The notes: generated from the letters alone by a model not told the origin. A stretch of DNA of 64,000 nt from Lepturacanthus savala (GCA_030544235.1 CM060469.1:8232017-8296016); one strand, 5' to 3'; shown: positions 47,032 to 58,656, counted from the first letter of the stretch. Numbers and translations are program-made.

Positions 47032-47931
47032 ATGAGTGGTAAGAAACCACCGCATCAAACTTCCTCTTCCACGAGACTGGCTAGCAAGCTTTCAGCAGCT
47101 ATGGCGGCGGAGAAAGCTACAGCAGAAGATCATGTTTCCATGACTCAACTTGTTGCTGAACTCGCAAAACAGAGATCTGTTCTGAAAGAGGATATCTCTA
47201 CTTTGATCCAAGAGTCGCTTAAACCACTACAAACTGCTATAGACGGTATCACAGAAACTGTCAACTCTTTTCAAGCTAGACTGGTGGCGACGGAAGCTAC
47301 AGCCGGTGAGAATTTCGAGCGCTTGACCGTGGCCGAAACAACGATTGAAGGTCTGTTAGCAGCTAATAGGGACTTGTTGGATCGGGTAGAGGATCTTGAA
47401 AACAGATCGCGCAGATCAAACTTGAGAATTTTGAACATTCCTGAAGGCAGTGAAAATGGTAAAGATCCGGTCAAATTCATGGAAGAGCTGTTCACCGAGT
47501 CTATGGGCTCGGAGGTTTTCACTGAGCCGTGCGAGTTGGAGAGAGCTCACCGCTCCGTTAAAGCGAAGCCGGATTCTAATGTACCCCCGAGGGCATTCGT
47601 GGTGTGCTTTAGGAAATATCCACAGAAGGAAGCAGCGCTGAACTGGGCACGAAACAACGAGGTTATGTTCCAAAGCACCAGCCTTCGAATTTATCCCGAC
47701 CTGAGCCCTTCTCTGGCGAAAAAACGCAAGACCTTCAGCAAAGTTAAGAAGGCCTTGTGGGAGAGCAAGGTGAAATTTCGTCTGCAGTACCCAGCTCGTT
47801 TGAAGGTGATGTGGGGCGGGGAGGAGCACTTCTTCGACACGGCAGACGGTGCACAAGAATTCTACAACAAGCACATCAGATCCAGAAGGCAAGGACCCGA
47901 CGACACAGTCCATGAGGACACTGATGAATAG
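46972..47931 (+). CDS. LINE ORF1 protein (ORF1p, nucleic acid chaperone)
   Basis: The frame has 319 codons from the first ATG, but the likelier start is Met21 (47032, MSGKKPPHQTSSS). The first 20 residues are hydrophobic and atypical, and the basic Ser-rich start fits ORF1p. Residues 57-145 are rich in heptad leucines and charges, a predicted trimerising coiled coil. Residues 145-216 form an RRM, with SRRSNLRILNIPEG (147-159) and PPRAFVVCFRKY (205-216). Residues 230-300 match the C-terminal domain, including VKFRLQYPARLKV (267-279). By analogy with L1, ORF1p coats element RNA and acts as a chaperone in the ribonucleoprotein. The frame is complete and ends in an acidic tail, HEDTDE. Confidence 0.93.
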   Translation: MVLIGIYICGKQIRVLGVPKMSGKKPPHQTSSSTRLASKLSAAMAAEKATAEDHVSMTQLVAELAKQRSVLKEDISTLIQESLKPLQTAIDGITETVNSFQARLVATEATAGENFERLTVAETTIEGLLAANRDLLDRVEDLENRSRRSNLRILNIPEGSENGKDPVKFMEELFTESMGSEVFTEPCELERAHRSVKAKPDSNVPPRAFVVCFRKYPQKEAALNWARNNEVMFQSTSLRIYPDLSPSLAKKRKTFSKVKKALWESKVKFRLQYPARLKVMWGGEEHFFDTADGAQEFYNKHIRSRRQGPDDTVHEDTDE

Positions 47932-48341
47932 CCTAATTTTGGACCTAAAGGTATCTAAACTATGGTTGGGGTAGACCTACAAAAAAAAAAAAAAAAAGAA
48001 AAAGAAATTGGGTCTGTTTAAAATGTATGACTTTATTACACTGTGATTTTTTTCCACTGAACATGTAGCAGTGTTGCACTGACGCATATGGGCGGATGCT
48101 GGGACTGCAGCAGATATAATTCACAACTATTAGTTATTGTCACCGGTAGAACGTCACTAGCGAGCCTGCAGTTTATCCCTAGGGATTTAAACATAGGTAG
48201 TTCACGCGCTATGGGTTTTAGGGGGGTGGTTGTTCAAGGGGAGTGTGGGATGTGCGTCATGGGTTTTCTGTATTGTTATTGTGAGTCATTTTTTTATGGG
48301 CCTATGTATGGGTGTAAGCTACCAATTTTATTTCTAAGTTT
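47932..48341 (+). other. LINE inter-ORF spacer
   Basis: 410 bp between ORF1 stop and ORF2 start, with an A-run at 47981-48005. ORF2 is in a different frame from ORF1 and no overlap exists, so it would need reinitiation, an internal entry or a separate mechanism. Confidence 0.8.
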
Positions 48342-51300
48342 ATGAGTGGCCAAAATTATGATGTAGGTGATGCTGTCAGGTTTATAAGTTGGAACGTGAA
48401 AGGGATGAATGGTCCGGTCAAGAGGGCAAGAATCTTTTCTCATTTAAAGATGTTAAAATGCCAGCTCGCCTTCCTCCAAGAGACCCATTTATTAGCAAAA
48501 GATCATCTTAGATTAAGGAAGGCATGGGTGGGGCAGTCATTTCATTCGAAGTTTGATCACAAGTCTAGAGGGGTTGCTATTCTGGTACATAAAAAAGTGC
48601 CTTTTCATTTAACTAAGGTAATAGAGGATTCACAAGGAAGATTTGTTATAGTAGTGGGAACGTTATATTTTAAACCTGTCATACTGGTAAATGTATATGC
48701 GCCCAATTGGGACGATGAAAGATTCATGGACAAAATTATAGCTTCTATTCCAAATCTGAACTCTCACCATTTAATTTTTGGAGGGGATTTGAATTGTACT
48801 ATTAATCCCTCTTTGGATCGTTCTAATCCAAAATCTAACTCACCGTCTAAAATGGCAAAAAAACTTTCACTGTTTATGAATCAAGTAGGATGTACTGACC
48901 CATGGCGCTTTAGTTACCCTCTAAAAAAGACTTATTCTTTTTTTTCTCATGTACATCATACGTACAGTAGAATTGACTACTTCTTTGTTGATAATACGTT
49001 GCTCCCCTTGGTTAAAAAAATTGAATATTCATCTATAGTCGAATCCGATCATGCCCCAGTAATATTGGACCTTTCTTTAACCCATAAAAATCAGGAGTAT
49101 AGTCCCTGGAGGTTGGATGCTTATCTTTTAAAAGATAAGCAGTTTTGCCAAATGATATCAGCAGCCATTGAAGAATTCTTGGAGTTTAATGAAACGGATG
49201 AAGTTCCTTCTTCTTTGTTGTGGGAGACGCTGAAAGTGGTGCTTAGGGGGAAAATTATCTCTTATAAATCAATGTTGAATAAAAACAGACGTAAGGAGTT
49301 AGACAGCTTGGTAAAAAACATTCAGGAACTAGATAACCAATATGCAGAGTGTCCTAGTCCAGAACTGTATAAGAAAAGACTGGAGCTACAAGCGAAATAC
49401 GAATTGGTGGTTTCTGAAAAAACTGAGAGGATGCTATTGAAACTACAGGGCTTTTTGTATGAACATGGGGAAAAATCAGGCCGCCTGTTATCTCATCAGT
49501 TAAAACGGAAAACAGCTGAACAACACATCTCATGTATTGAGAAGGAAAATGGTGATCTCACAACAGATCCTGTGGAAATAAATCATGCCTTTCAGGAATT
49601 TTATTCAAACCTGTATTCATCTGAAGCACCTTCAGATAATACACCCATGTCAGATTTTTTTAATAAGTTGAATATGCCTAGAATAAATGCGATTAGTAGA
49701 GCAGAAATAGAGGTCCCTATTACATCCACCGAAATTAAGAGGGCTATTTGTGCAATGCAGAGTGGGAAGGCACCCGGCCCAGATGGCTTCCCAGTTGAAT
49801 TTTTCAAAAAATTCTCCAGGCAATTAATTCCAATCTTAGATGTTATGTTTAATGAATGTAAAAATACTAAAACTTTACCCAGGACATTAACAGAGGCCTC
49901 TATAATTTTACTATTAAAACCAGGAAAGGATGAGAGGGACTGTGGGTCATATCGCCCTATTTCACTTCTTAATTGTGATGTGAAGATTTTGGCTAAAGTG
50001 CTTGCACACCGCTTGGAAAGAGCTATGCCAGAGATAATTTCCACGGACCAAACAGGTTTTATGTTAGGACGTCAGTCATTTGCTAATGTGCGACGTCTCC
50101 TAAATGTTTTATATACACCATCAACTAACACGGTACCGGAGGTGGTTATATCTTTAGACGCAAAAATGGCCTTTGATATGGTCGAGTGGCGTTTTCTGTT
50201 TGAGTGTTTGAGGAGATTTGATTTTGGGCCTAATTTTATAGAGTGGATTGAGCTATTATATTTCAAACCTAAGGCATCGGTGGTTACCAATAGAAACCAC
50301 TCAGAGTTTTTCCCACTGTCAAGAGGAACACGACAAGGTTCACCAATTAGTCCTCTTTTGTTTGCTTTGGTTATAGAACCTCTATCTATTGCACTTAAGT
50401 CGAAGCCAGAAATAGCAGGAATTTATAGAGGGGGGCTGATGCATAACTTGTCTCTTTATGCAGATGATCTATTATTGTATATATCTGACCCCATTCATAG
50501 TGTTCCACATGTGGTTAATATGTTGCAAACATTTAGTGTTTTTTCTGGCTACAAATTGAATTTTACTAAAAGCGAGTGTTTCCCTATTAACGGTAAAGCA
50601 AAAGCTCTTCAAGATTCTGATATTCCATTTTCTATGTCCAGAGATGGGTTTAAGTATTTGGGGATATATCTCACTCCTACTTTCACAGAGCTCTTTGAAA
50701 AAAATTTCACTCCACTGGTTGATAGACTGAAGTCTGATTTTCAGAGATGGACAGCCATAAATTTGACGTTAGTTGGAAGAATTAATTGTATAAAAATGAA
50801 CGTTCTTCCCAGATTCCTTTATCTTTTCCAGTGTCTTCCCATTTATTTGCCAAAATCATTTTTTCAGTCTATTGATAAGAGTATCACATCCTTTATATGG
50901 GCAGGTAAAAATCCCAGAATACAGAAAAAATACCTCCAAAAACATCGCACAAGTGGTGGCCTGGGCCTGCCAAATTTACAAATATATTACTGGGCGGCTA
51001 ATTGTCAGAAAATTGTATACTGGTACCGGTCATCAGAGGATGTCTGGTGTGAAGCTGAAAATAATTCATGTCTTTCAACATCACTCCCAGCATTAGTTAC
51101 CTCCAGTGTCCCTCTATCCATCTCATCATACTCTTCAAACCCAGTAGTTACACATACATTACGAATTTGGCTTCAATTCAGAAAATATATGGGTTTAACT
51201 CAGTTTTCAATACAGGCTCCTATTTGTCATAATCAGGCGTTTATTCCTCCTAATATAGATTCAACATTCTTGAGATGGAAAAGGCAAGGTCTTGTTAAAT

Positions 51301-52157
51301 TTAAAGATTTTTATAAGGAAGGGGTATTCACAAGTTTCAATGACCTGCGTGTTGAATTTAATCTAAACAACTCAGACTATTTTAGGTATCTACAGATTCG
51401 TCACTTTGTTAGAACTAATACACCAGATTTTCCAAATGAGCCAGATTCCATAGTTTTGGATGACATGTTTGCACTCTCTCCTAATGCAAAGGGAATCATC
51501 TCCAGAATTCACACCTTAATCATGTCTCATGAAGACGATATCCAGGAGAAACTAAAAATGAAGTGGGATAATGAAATGGGTGAAGTTATTCCTGAGAGTA
51601 TTTGGGATGAAGCTGTGCATAGGATTAATGGGACAACATCCTGTGCACGTTTAGCCTTAATCCAGTTTAAGATTGTACATAGGATGCATTATTCTAAAGC
51701 TAGACTGGCCAAGATATTTGACAATGTGGATGAAAATTGCAATAGATGCCAAACGGCTCCTGGAACTTTAACACATATGTTTTGGTCATGTCCCTCCTTG
51801 AATTCATTTTGGGGTGGAGTTTACAAAACATTATCTGAAATAATGGGAATAGAATGTGAGCCTAATATTTTTACATCGATTTTTGGAACTGTGCCTATTG
51901 ATAGTAGGGGTATCTCAAGGTTCAAAGACATAATAGCTTTTTCAACATTGATCGCAAGGAGACAAATTCTTTTACACTGGAAATCTTCTTACCCACCAAA
52001 ACTTTCTGTATGGTTGTCTGACCTTATGATGTATCTTAAATTGGAAAAGATAAAATATACACTTAGAGGGTCTATTGACAGTTTTTATGGCGCTTGGAAA
52101 CCAGTAATAAAATATTTTGAAGAACTCAAGACACTTCCTGAGAGTCCCTCAGAATAA
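48342..52157 (+). CDS. LINE ORF2 protein: endonuclease and reverse transcriptase
   Basis: An uninterrupted frame of 1271 codons. Residues 12-240 form an exonuclease-endonuclease-phosphatase fold of AP type: WNVKG (Asn18), LQETH (Glu47), GGDLN (Asp149, Asn151) and ESDHAP (Asp236, His237), all catalytic positions present. Residues about 490-770 are the reverse transcriptase: YRPISLLN, QTGFMLGRQ, SLDAKMAFDMVEW (Asp606), RGTRQGSPISPLLF and LYADD (Asp708, Asp709). After a thumb-like segment with the GGLGLPNLQIYYWAA block, a C-terminal knuckle C-x2-C-x8-H-x4-C is present at 1133, 1136, 1145 and 1150. The enzyme nicks genomic DNA and copies the element RNA at the nick. Motif A reads DAKMAFD instead of the more usual DAEKAFD, but the catalytic aspartate is kept. 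Nothing indicates inactivation. Confidence 0.96.
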   Translation: MSGQNYDVGDAVRFISWNVKGMNGPVKRARIFSHLKMLKCQLAFLQETHLLAKDHLRLRKAWVGQSFHSKFDHKSRGVAILVHKKVPFHLTKVIEDSQGRFVIVVGTLYFKPVILVNVYAPNWDDERFMDKIIASIPNLNSHHLIFGGDLNCTINPSLDRSNPKSNSPSKMAKKLSLFMNQVGCTDPWRFSYPLKKTYSFFSHVHHTYSRIDYFFVDNTLLPLVKKIEYSSIVESDHAPVILDLSLTHKNQEYSPWRLDAYLLKDKQFCQMISAAIEEFLEFNETDEVPSSLLWETLKVVLRGKIISYKSMLNKNRRKELDSLVKNIQELDNQYAECPSPELYKKRLELQAKYELVVSEKTERMLLKLQGFLYEHGEKSGRLLSHQLKRKTAEQHISCIEKENGDLTTDPVEINHAFQEFYSNLYSSEAPSDNTPMSDFFNKLNMPRINAISRAEIEVPITSTEIKRAICAMQSGKAPGPDGFPVEFFKKFSRQLIPILDVMFNECKNTKTLPRTLTEASIILLLKPGKDERDCGSYRPISLLNCDVKILAKVLAHRLERAMPEIISTDQTGFMLGRQSFANVRRLLNVLYTPSTNTVPEVVISLDAKMAFDMVEWRFLFECLRRFDFGPNFIEWIELLYFKPKASVVTNRNHSEFFPLSRGTRQGSPISPLLFALVIEPLSIALKSKPEIAGIYRGGLMHNLSLYADDLLLYISDPIHSVPHVVNMLQTFSVFSGYKLNFTKSECFPINGKAKALQDSDIPFSMSRDGFKYLGIYLTPTFTELFEKNFTPLVDRLKSDFQRWTAINLTLVGRINCIKMNVLPRFLYLFQCLPIYLPKSFFQSIDKSITSFIWAGKNPRIQKKYLQKHRTSGGLGLPNLQIYYWAANCQKIVYWYRSSEDVWCEAENNSCLSTSLPALVTSSVPLSISSYSSNPVVTHTLRIWLQFRKYMGLTQFSIQAPICHNQAFIPPNIDSTFLRWKRQGLVKFKDFYKEGVFTSFNDLRVEFNLNNSDYFRYLQIRHFVRTNTPDFPNEPDSIVLDDMFALSPNAKGIISRIHTLIMSHEDDIQEKLKMKWDNEMGEVIPESIWDEAVHRINGTTSCARLALIQFKIVHRMHYSKARLAKIFDNVDENCNRCQTAPGTLTHMFWSCPSLNSFWGGVYKTLSEIMGIECEPNIFTSIFGTVPIDSRGISRFKDIIAFSTLIARRQILLHWKSSYPPKLSVWLSDLMMYLKLEKIKYTLRGSIDSFYGAWKPVIKYFEELKTLPESPSE

Positions 52158-52646
52158 AACAGTAAGACCTGATAGCTTACACCTAATGAAAGTAGGTTCA
52201 ATAATGTTGTTAGCCACTGTTTTTTTTTTCTCTCTTTTTATTATCCTTTCTTTTATATTAAAATAACCCATTTGTATTCCTATTTCCCCCTGTATGGTAG
52301 CAATATACATAGTGTATTCATGGTCATTATAATTGTAGCGGTAGCCTAGTGCTACGCTACTACTTTTGGTGTTTTGTTTTGTTTTGTTTTTTAAGATGGC
52401 AAATAGCACTGTTATTGATTGTATCTTTGTGGGGGTAGGATGCATATAATGTACTGTACATAAATGACTCGCAAATGCTTTATTGCTGTTTGAATATGGG
52501 TAGACGCACAGATGTTCTGAAGGGTGGGGGGAGGGAAGGGTTGCAATAAGAAATGTAAAAAAAAAGACAAAACTTTGTACTGCAAACATGATTGTAACTC
52601 TGTTTTGTGTTCAATAAAAAGAGATTTAAAAAAAAAAAAAAAAAAA
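52158..52646 (+). terminator. LINE 3' UTR with polyadenylation signal and A-tail
   Basis: About 470 bp of 3' UTR, AATAAA at 52613-52618, then AGAGATTT and an A-run of 25 nt to 52652. The last six A residues are shared with the target duplication. A T-run at about 52218-52228 and a G-rich GGGTGGGGGGAGGG stretch at about 52522 lie in the UTR. A G-rich 3' UTR stretch is also known from mammalian L1. Confidence 0.88.
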
Positions 52647-52661
52647 AAAAAACGCTACAGA
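52647..52661 (+). repeat. right target-site duplication of the LINE
   Basis: AAAAAACGCTACAGA, identical to 46856-46870. Confidence 0.93.
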
Positions 52662-55600
52662 TTAGAAAAGGTGGAAAACAGGAGCATCCTTTGCTCCAAA
52701 AATTGTCTGTTGTAGTCGGAGCAGCTTCCACTATTTACTCTGCTCCTCTGTGTTCCTTTGATAGAAAATAGATGAGGTGCTAATGGATGCGTGCCACCAC
52801 CAGTTCTCCATCCTGTGTAGGACATGAGCTTTGCTACAGAGGTCTTTTATATCGATTTTGTGGCATATGCTCGGGGTTTGCTGAACGGTACAAGTTTGTA
52901 AGATTTGTAATGTTTGGATGGAGCGGTCTGCAGGGGGATAAAAAATGTATGGCTTCACTTTGCCAAAAAAAAAAAAAAAAGAAGAGTTGAGCTAATTGGT
53001 TTTCTGTGGTTGATCTTTAAACTATAGCTAAGCCACAGTCTGTCTTCCTTCAAACGAGTAAAGTTTAGCCCGGGTGCAGCGGTAGACTATTTTTCAGGCT
53101 TTCAAGCATCAGATTGTGCATAATGATTGGGAATATTCAGGTACGCAGGTGAATGGGACTTAGCTGGAGTTTTCCTTTGCATTTAGGGAACGTCTAACCG
53201 GTGCAAACCTGCTGCATTCCCAAAAGACTTTTTCAAGTCTCTGGCTTATGTTTGCAGGCAGCCAATTATGCGGCAGGTGTAAAAAGGCAGGTAATATCCT
53301 CCGGAAGCATCCAATAAACTAATTTGATGCTGTTACATAAAGTCTGCGGATCCGCATTCCTTCGTAACCAAATCACAGGAGAAGAGCTTCTGAGTGAATG
53401 AGCCTCAGGCTTCTGTCACATTAGAACTCCACACTGACTACAGTGCACTTCCTACTGCAGGAATAGTTCCAACTGAAGAAGAGCCGCATCGGGGGGATTA
53501 AGTAATCATTGATCTTTACCGGTGGCCAGCAGAAACTTTTACAGCGAAGGTAGAAATGTTCTTTGGGGAAGAGAGAGAGGAATCTAAACCTTTGGGAATT
53601 TAAGTATTTTATGCTTTTTTTAATTTTTTTTTTTAATTTTTGCTTCGGTTTGGATTCATAACGACACAAAAGTTTTGAAGATATTACCCTGGTGTGTGTG
53701 CTTTTGTAAATGATAATTGGTCTTTTTCTGTTCTATTTATGAAAACTCATGAGTTTAACTATTAAAATGTCCAATGGCCATTTTATTTATTTCACTTCAA
53801 CCGCTTCCATACACACACACACACACATACGCGACGTCTGATATTTATAAAAGTGGAATGTGTCGTGGGAATATGTACGCCTCAAAATTAAGTGAGGGAC
53901 AGAATCTAATAATAAAACCTAATTTGTTTTTGTTGGACGTTTTCACTGACACAGCAGTCTGTGAAATGCCCATCCAAGGGGAATGCGTATAAACTTCATT
54001 TCGATGACTTGTTTTTTTTGCGAGCTCTTATCATATTGTTGAGACGTTTCATTTCATTTATATCAATCACTGCGAAGCACTGTGTAAAGTCTGCTCCTGC
54101 ATGACGGAACATGTACACATGATGAATTAATTATTGTATACAGTAGTTGGTATAAATAGCCACAGCTGTGTGTGTGATAGTCGTGCATAGTGACAGCTGC
54201 TCTGGCTTTTTCCTGAAGAACCTCCTAGAGGTGGCAAATCCGTGTGGCTGAGATATTGATATGCAAACAGGTGTCAGGTGTCTCATTCAAATGCGCCAAG
54301 TTCCACAATGATGTATAAAACAGGACCTGCTGAGCAGAATACATATGCATATTTTATTTTATGGCATTTTTGCAGTTGATAACCTCGACATTCATGCATT
54401 AGAGTTACCTGGAGCTGTGGAGTAACAATGTCCCGACGCATCCGGGCCCCTGCAGCATAAACCAAAAGTCTATTAACAGATATATGCATATAAATATGCA
54501 GAATCTGCAGCCACGTGACAATCATTCTGTTTCAATAGTTGCAGTAGTATTGAAAAATCATGTTTGAGCAGCCTGTGATGAGTCAGTGTGGAGAGCTGCA
54601 CAGAGGTGGGACACGTTGGCCAAATGGTATCTCGGGCCCTTAGAGAGTCTGTCAACAATCAAGCATTTAATTAGCATTTTATTCACTTTTATTATCTTCT
54701 ACAGCTCCGTTCTCATGTCTCGTATCGCTAGTCGTAGATGATTTAGACAGTGACCGAACAATAGAAAAGGAAGTTTTGAACAAAAATACTGGAGCTTGAC
54801 CCCAAAGTTAAATCCAATGGCATAAACCGGACTAATCTGCCCACTGAAACCAAAGACTAAACTGACATCAATCCTTTATCAAACTGGTAAATTCTGGCCT
54901 CCAATCTGACAAAATATCATTGGGAATATTGACTGAATTTAAAAATCTGATCCCTAACACTTGCCGTTGATAAATATCTTGGGAATTGATGGATTCCGAG
55001 CGTCAATCTGAATAGGAATCACACGGATATATAGTGTTTGGTTTTTCTTCAGGCTTTTGCTTCTTACACCATTTAAGTGTGAACATTTTACCCTCAAATT
55101 TCCTTCTGTGCAGCTGACAAAAGTGACCTTTGAGTTCTGCCCGATATCCACTGCCTGCATGAGCATTGCATAGCTCTCGCCGCTCATTTCGAGCCTGTGT
55201 TAACGGGTTCGGAGCAGCGACGCTGTCTCAGCATCGTCATCTACAGATTCAGTCTTACCTGTTTTTTTCTGCAGAAACAGTGAAAATAATTCTGGTGATA
55301 GTCCCATTGACCAGTAACAAGACCTTCAGTGCTTACATGTATACGGACAAAAATGAAATGACTCTTTTGTTGAACAAAATATATGATCTCTAACCCAAAT
55401 TAAAGAAATTACATTTATTACAATGATTTTAATTGAGGTCATTTTTGACCCCACGGGTCATCCAAGGGTTAACAGGGCTTTCATTTTGATGGCCATTATC
55501 AAAACCAAACTCAATGTAGAAAGATCCTGCTTGGGTAGATGTAGGTAGTGTTTCCCAGGCTTTATTCAGAGAACAGTATCAGACAATACATGCACCTCGC
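52662..55600. other. intergenic, no gene seen
   Basis: A-run at 52964-52980 and (CA)n at 53810-53827. The rest is unique. No supported exon. Confidence 0.5.
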
Positions 55601-55609
55601 CTGGCTGCT

Positions 55610-56070
55610 GTCGATTAACAACCCCCCACTAAATGTCCATCATGCAAACATTGTCCCATGCTAAGCTTCATGCCAGAGTCTGTCGGAGGAGATTGACTAA
55701 AATGACCCGCTCCCTCTGGCTTCAATGTCACCTTGGCCGCCTCACTGCCTTGAATTGGTTTGGAGCCGGAGTGAATTCTCCGGAGTGACAGTGGGGATTG
55801 CTAATCCGTCAGAATGATTTGGTGACAGGCAAAAGTGCTAATCCCCCCGTGTTATTCAGTACCAGCGAGGGCCGCCTAATCCCTCGCTGAGGGCCTGATG
55901 TAAGAGGAGATGACGCTAACTAAATGGCTCTCTAGGAAAATGATAGGCTGGTACAGGAGCAAGTTCACACTCCCAGTAGACGCTGAATATATTAGAACCT
56001 CCAATTTACAGCTGCTCGGTTTATTCCGCAGTCGCCGTAAATATATTTACATGTTTAAGCCAGGGATGCG
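55610..56070. promoter_or_regulatory. candidate conserved non-coding block
   Basis: About 450 bp of balanced, repeat-free sequence with several short palindromes such as GAATTCTCCGGAG and CCGTCAGAATGATTTGG. No open frame with splice sites. The call is by appearance only. Confidence 0.25.
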
Positions 56071-58656
56071 TTCACATGCTGACTGACAGCAGAGGGAAGT
56101 GACATTTTCTGAAACAAGAATCGGGACTTCTGCTGGATTTCAGAGCCTGTGAGAGAAATGTCTCAATGTAAGAGTCATATATCTGAAATCGTCCAAATTT
56201 GATATCAAGTCGGAGTAGATATGACATTCAGAGATCATGAATATGCAATTACCACAGGTTTGATTTAAAAAAAAAAAAATACTTGTCAAAATATGTTTTT
56301 TTCACTTTCAAAGTGTTTCCTTTGTGTTATTTATATTTCTAGTTGCCGAATGGAAGTGAAACTGCTGCGGCTTACTCCACTCGCTCACTGCCTAAATACT
56401 AACTGATTTGGAGCCAGTGGGAACATGTTGCAGCTTTGGCACAACACAAGTTCATCTGTCTGAAAATCGAGCTACTCCAGAGATCCACCCAGCATTCAGG
56501 CTTTCATCAGATTCTTGTTATTAATAATTGCCAACAGGCAAAATTACTTCCTAGCGATGTTGAGCTGAACACAGAGAAAATATCAGTTCCCAAGCTGACA
56601 TAGTTTGTAAGTGGAGGAGACTTTCAAGGGAATGAGAGCAGTGGAAGTTCCAAGACAAAATATTGGGCATGAGAGCATATTATAATCTCAAATCCTTTGG
56701 TACATCCTTTAAAAAATAATATTCACAGCTGACAGCCTCGGTTTTTCCAATAACGAACTGCAGAGATTTTGAAAGTAGGTGTATACAGAGATGCAGGGGG
56801 CTTAACAGCATAAGCAAAAAAAAAAAAAAAAAAGAAAAAAAAGTGGTGTAAGATGTCCCCAAGCACTGTTTTTGAATTTGCATTTTAATATGCAACAGTG
56901 TTGGAGACTTCCTTTCGAAATGCTCGAGCGGGGCCTAATCACCTCATTATTAGCAGTCTGATGCAGCTATAGTATCATGAACTGTGGGCCTCTCCTTCAC
57001 AGAAATCATCTTCTTGGGCTGCGATTGAGACTCTGCAAAGAAAAGGATCTAAAAATATCGGCGAGCATGCAGGTGAAAGCAGAAACAATACATCTCGAAA
57101 AGGATAGAAAACGGAGGGGGGGGGGGGGGGGATATAAATTATGAAGAATAACTGTCATTGGGAACTGACATCCTGTGTTCACTAGAAGCGCTTTGACAGC
57201 AGAAACCTGATTCTTTTTAATATACAGCCTGTACTTTAAAAGTTAATGACAAAACAGCTATTGCATTATCTTTCCCCATAATGGAAAGCGTTCTTACCCT
57301 CTCTTATCAACGCATCCACTCTGAACCCCACACGGAGGCGAAATGCCGTTAAGCCGTTCAGTGTCTTTCACGTCTCGTGGTAAATAAAAAAAAAACGCCT
57401 TGATCATGAGGTTCCTCGCTGTTTTAAAACAAGAGAACTTTACATTGTTCTCATTTCATCTGAAATCCCAAGAAACGTCTGTTGAATCTTAAAAATCAAG
57501 GGCGGACGTTAATCAATACTCCGGATCGATACGGGCACCATATAATTGCAACACGCCCCTACTAGGACAGTACAAATGCCTCCCCCGAGTTTTGCGGCGA
57601 ACATAAAAATGTTGACAACAGAGACCATCTAAGATCGGCGGGCTCCTTTTCCCCTTTTATTTATAGAGGTAGGGAATAGACGTAAGTCAAGACTTGACCT
57701 TTTTAAAGTGGCGACGCCTCCCTGCCGTTGTGGTTTGGTGTCAAAACCGAAACTGAACCGGACACGAGTCTTGAAGGTAGCCGCGAGAGTCGCTCCGCCG
57801 TCGCATTGGGCGTAGATTCTCTGCCGTGTGCGGCGCTATTTTTTTTTTGTGTGTTATTAATATGGTTGTTAGGATTTCACACAAGCTTAGCAGGAGATAA
57901 TCCTTGCCCCTACCTGCAGCCGCAATAAGCCGCGGATGGCGCACTCCTTGAAAACTCCACAAACTCTGAGCTTAACTAAATTGAACATAGTTTTTAAACT
58001 CATTACATGGAAGTGGAACTAGTGTGCGGAGGATAACGTTACTAGAAGGAGCGCAGGAAGAAGGGAGGGCTGGTTTATTATGCTAAGAAAAATCTTATTT
58101 CGGTGAATGGAATCAGCGGTGGTATACATACACCATGAAAAATGGATGAGTTCTACCTCCCGAGACTAAAATTAGACAGAAACCTAATATGGTGAGTGTC
58201 CTTCAAGTAACACTGATTTATAAGCAACAACAAGAGAAGAGGGTGAGAAGAAGAAGAAAAAAAATCTGCTTTTCTACAAAACATTTGCCAAGATAGGTAG
58301 GGAAACGAAATGCCAGTCGACACACCGTGGAAAATCAGATTATTCCTTTTGCAGGGAACCTAAGCAGACAAAAAATGAAGCAATGGCTTCTTTTCAAGGA
58401 ATCATTTCACACAATCTGATTAGTTTATGGTGTGACTGTCCTTCAATGACTAACAGTGCTGATGTAGAATATAAAGTGGCATAACGGATAATGTGATGTG
58501 TAGTATGAATATTGATACACGGTTGTCAGAAGTGTTAGCTACACGCCTGAGCAGGTGCGTGGTAATGTTTAGAGAAACATTTGGCAAGAAGCGAATAGAT
58601 GAGCTGAAAGACTTCAGACTGATCAGAGATGCATGACCTTAATGGGCTCTTCACCC
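56071..58656. other. intergenic, no gene seen
   Basis: A-run at 56817-56842 and a G-run at 57116-57131. CpG-rich at 57580-57840 without a supported exon. Confidence 0.45.

Larger units (their letters stand above)
46871..52646 (+). mobile_element. full-length L1/Tx1-type LINE retrotransposon
   Basis: The element of about 5.78 kb comprises a short leader starting GGGGGCTTCCGGTATGG, ORF1, a 410-bp spacer, ORF2, a 3' UTR with AATAAA at 52613-52618, and a poly(A) run from 52628. Both ORFs are intact. Perfect 15-bp target duplications and a full 5' end point to a recent target-primed insertion that was not 5'-truncated. Assignment to the L1/Tx1 clade rests on an ORF1 with coiled coil plus RRM, an AP-like endonuclease and the RT motifs. 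Confidence 0.95.

Noticed and set aside
47416..47913. 165-codon minus-strand frame inside LINE ORF1
   Set aside because: Shadow of ORF1; no independent motif.
49601..50044. 147-codon minus-strand frame inside LINE ORF2
   Set aside because: Shadow of the reverse transcriptase coding sequence.
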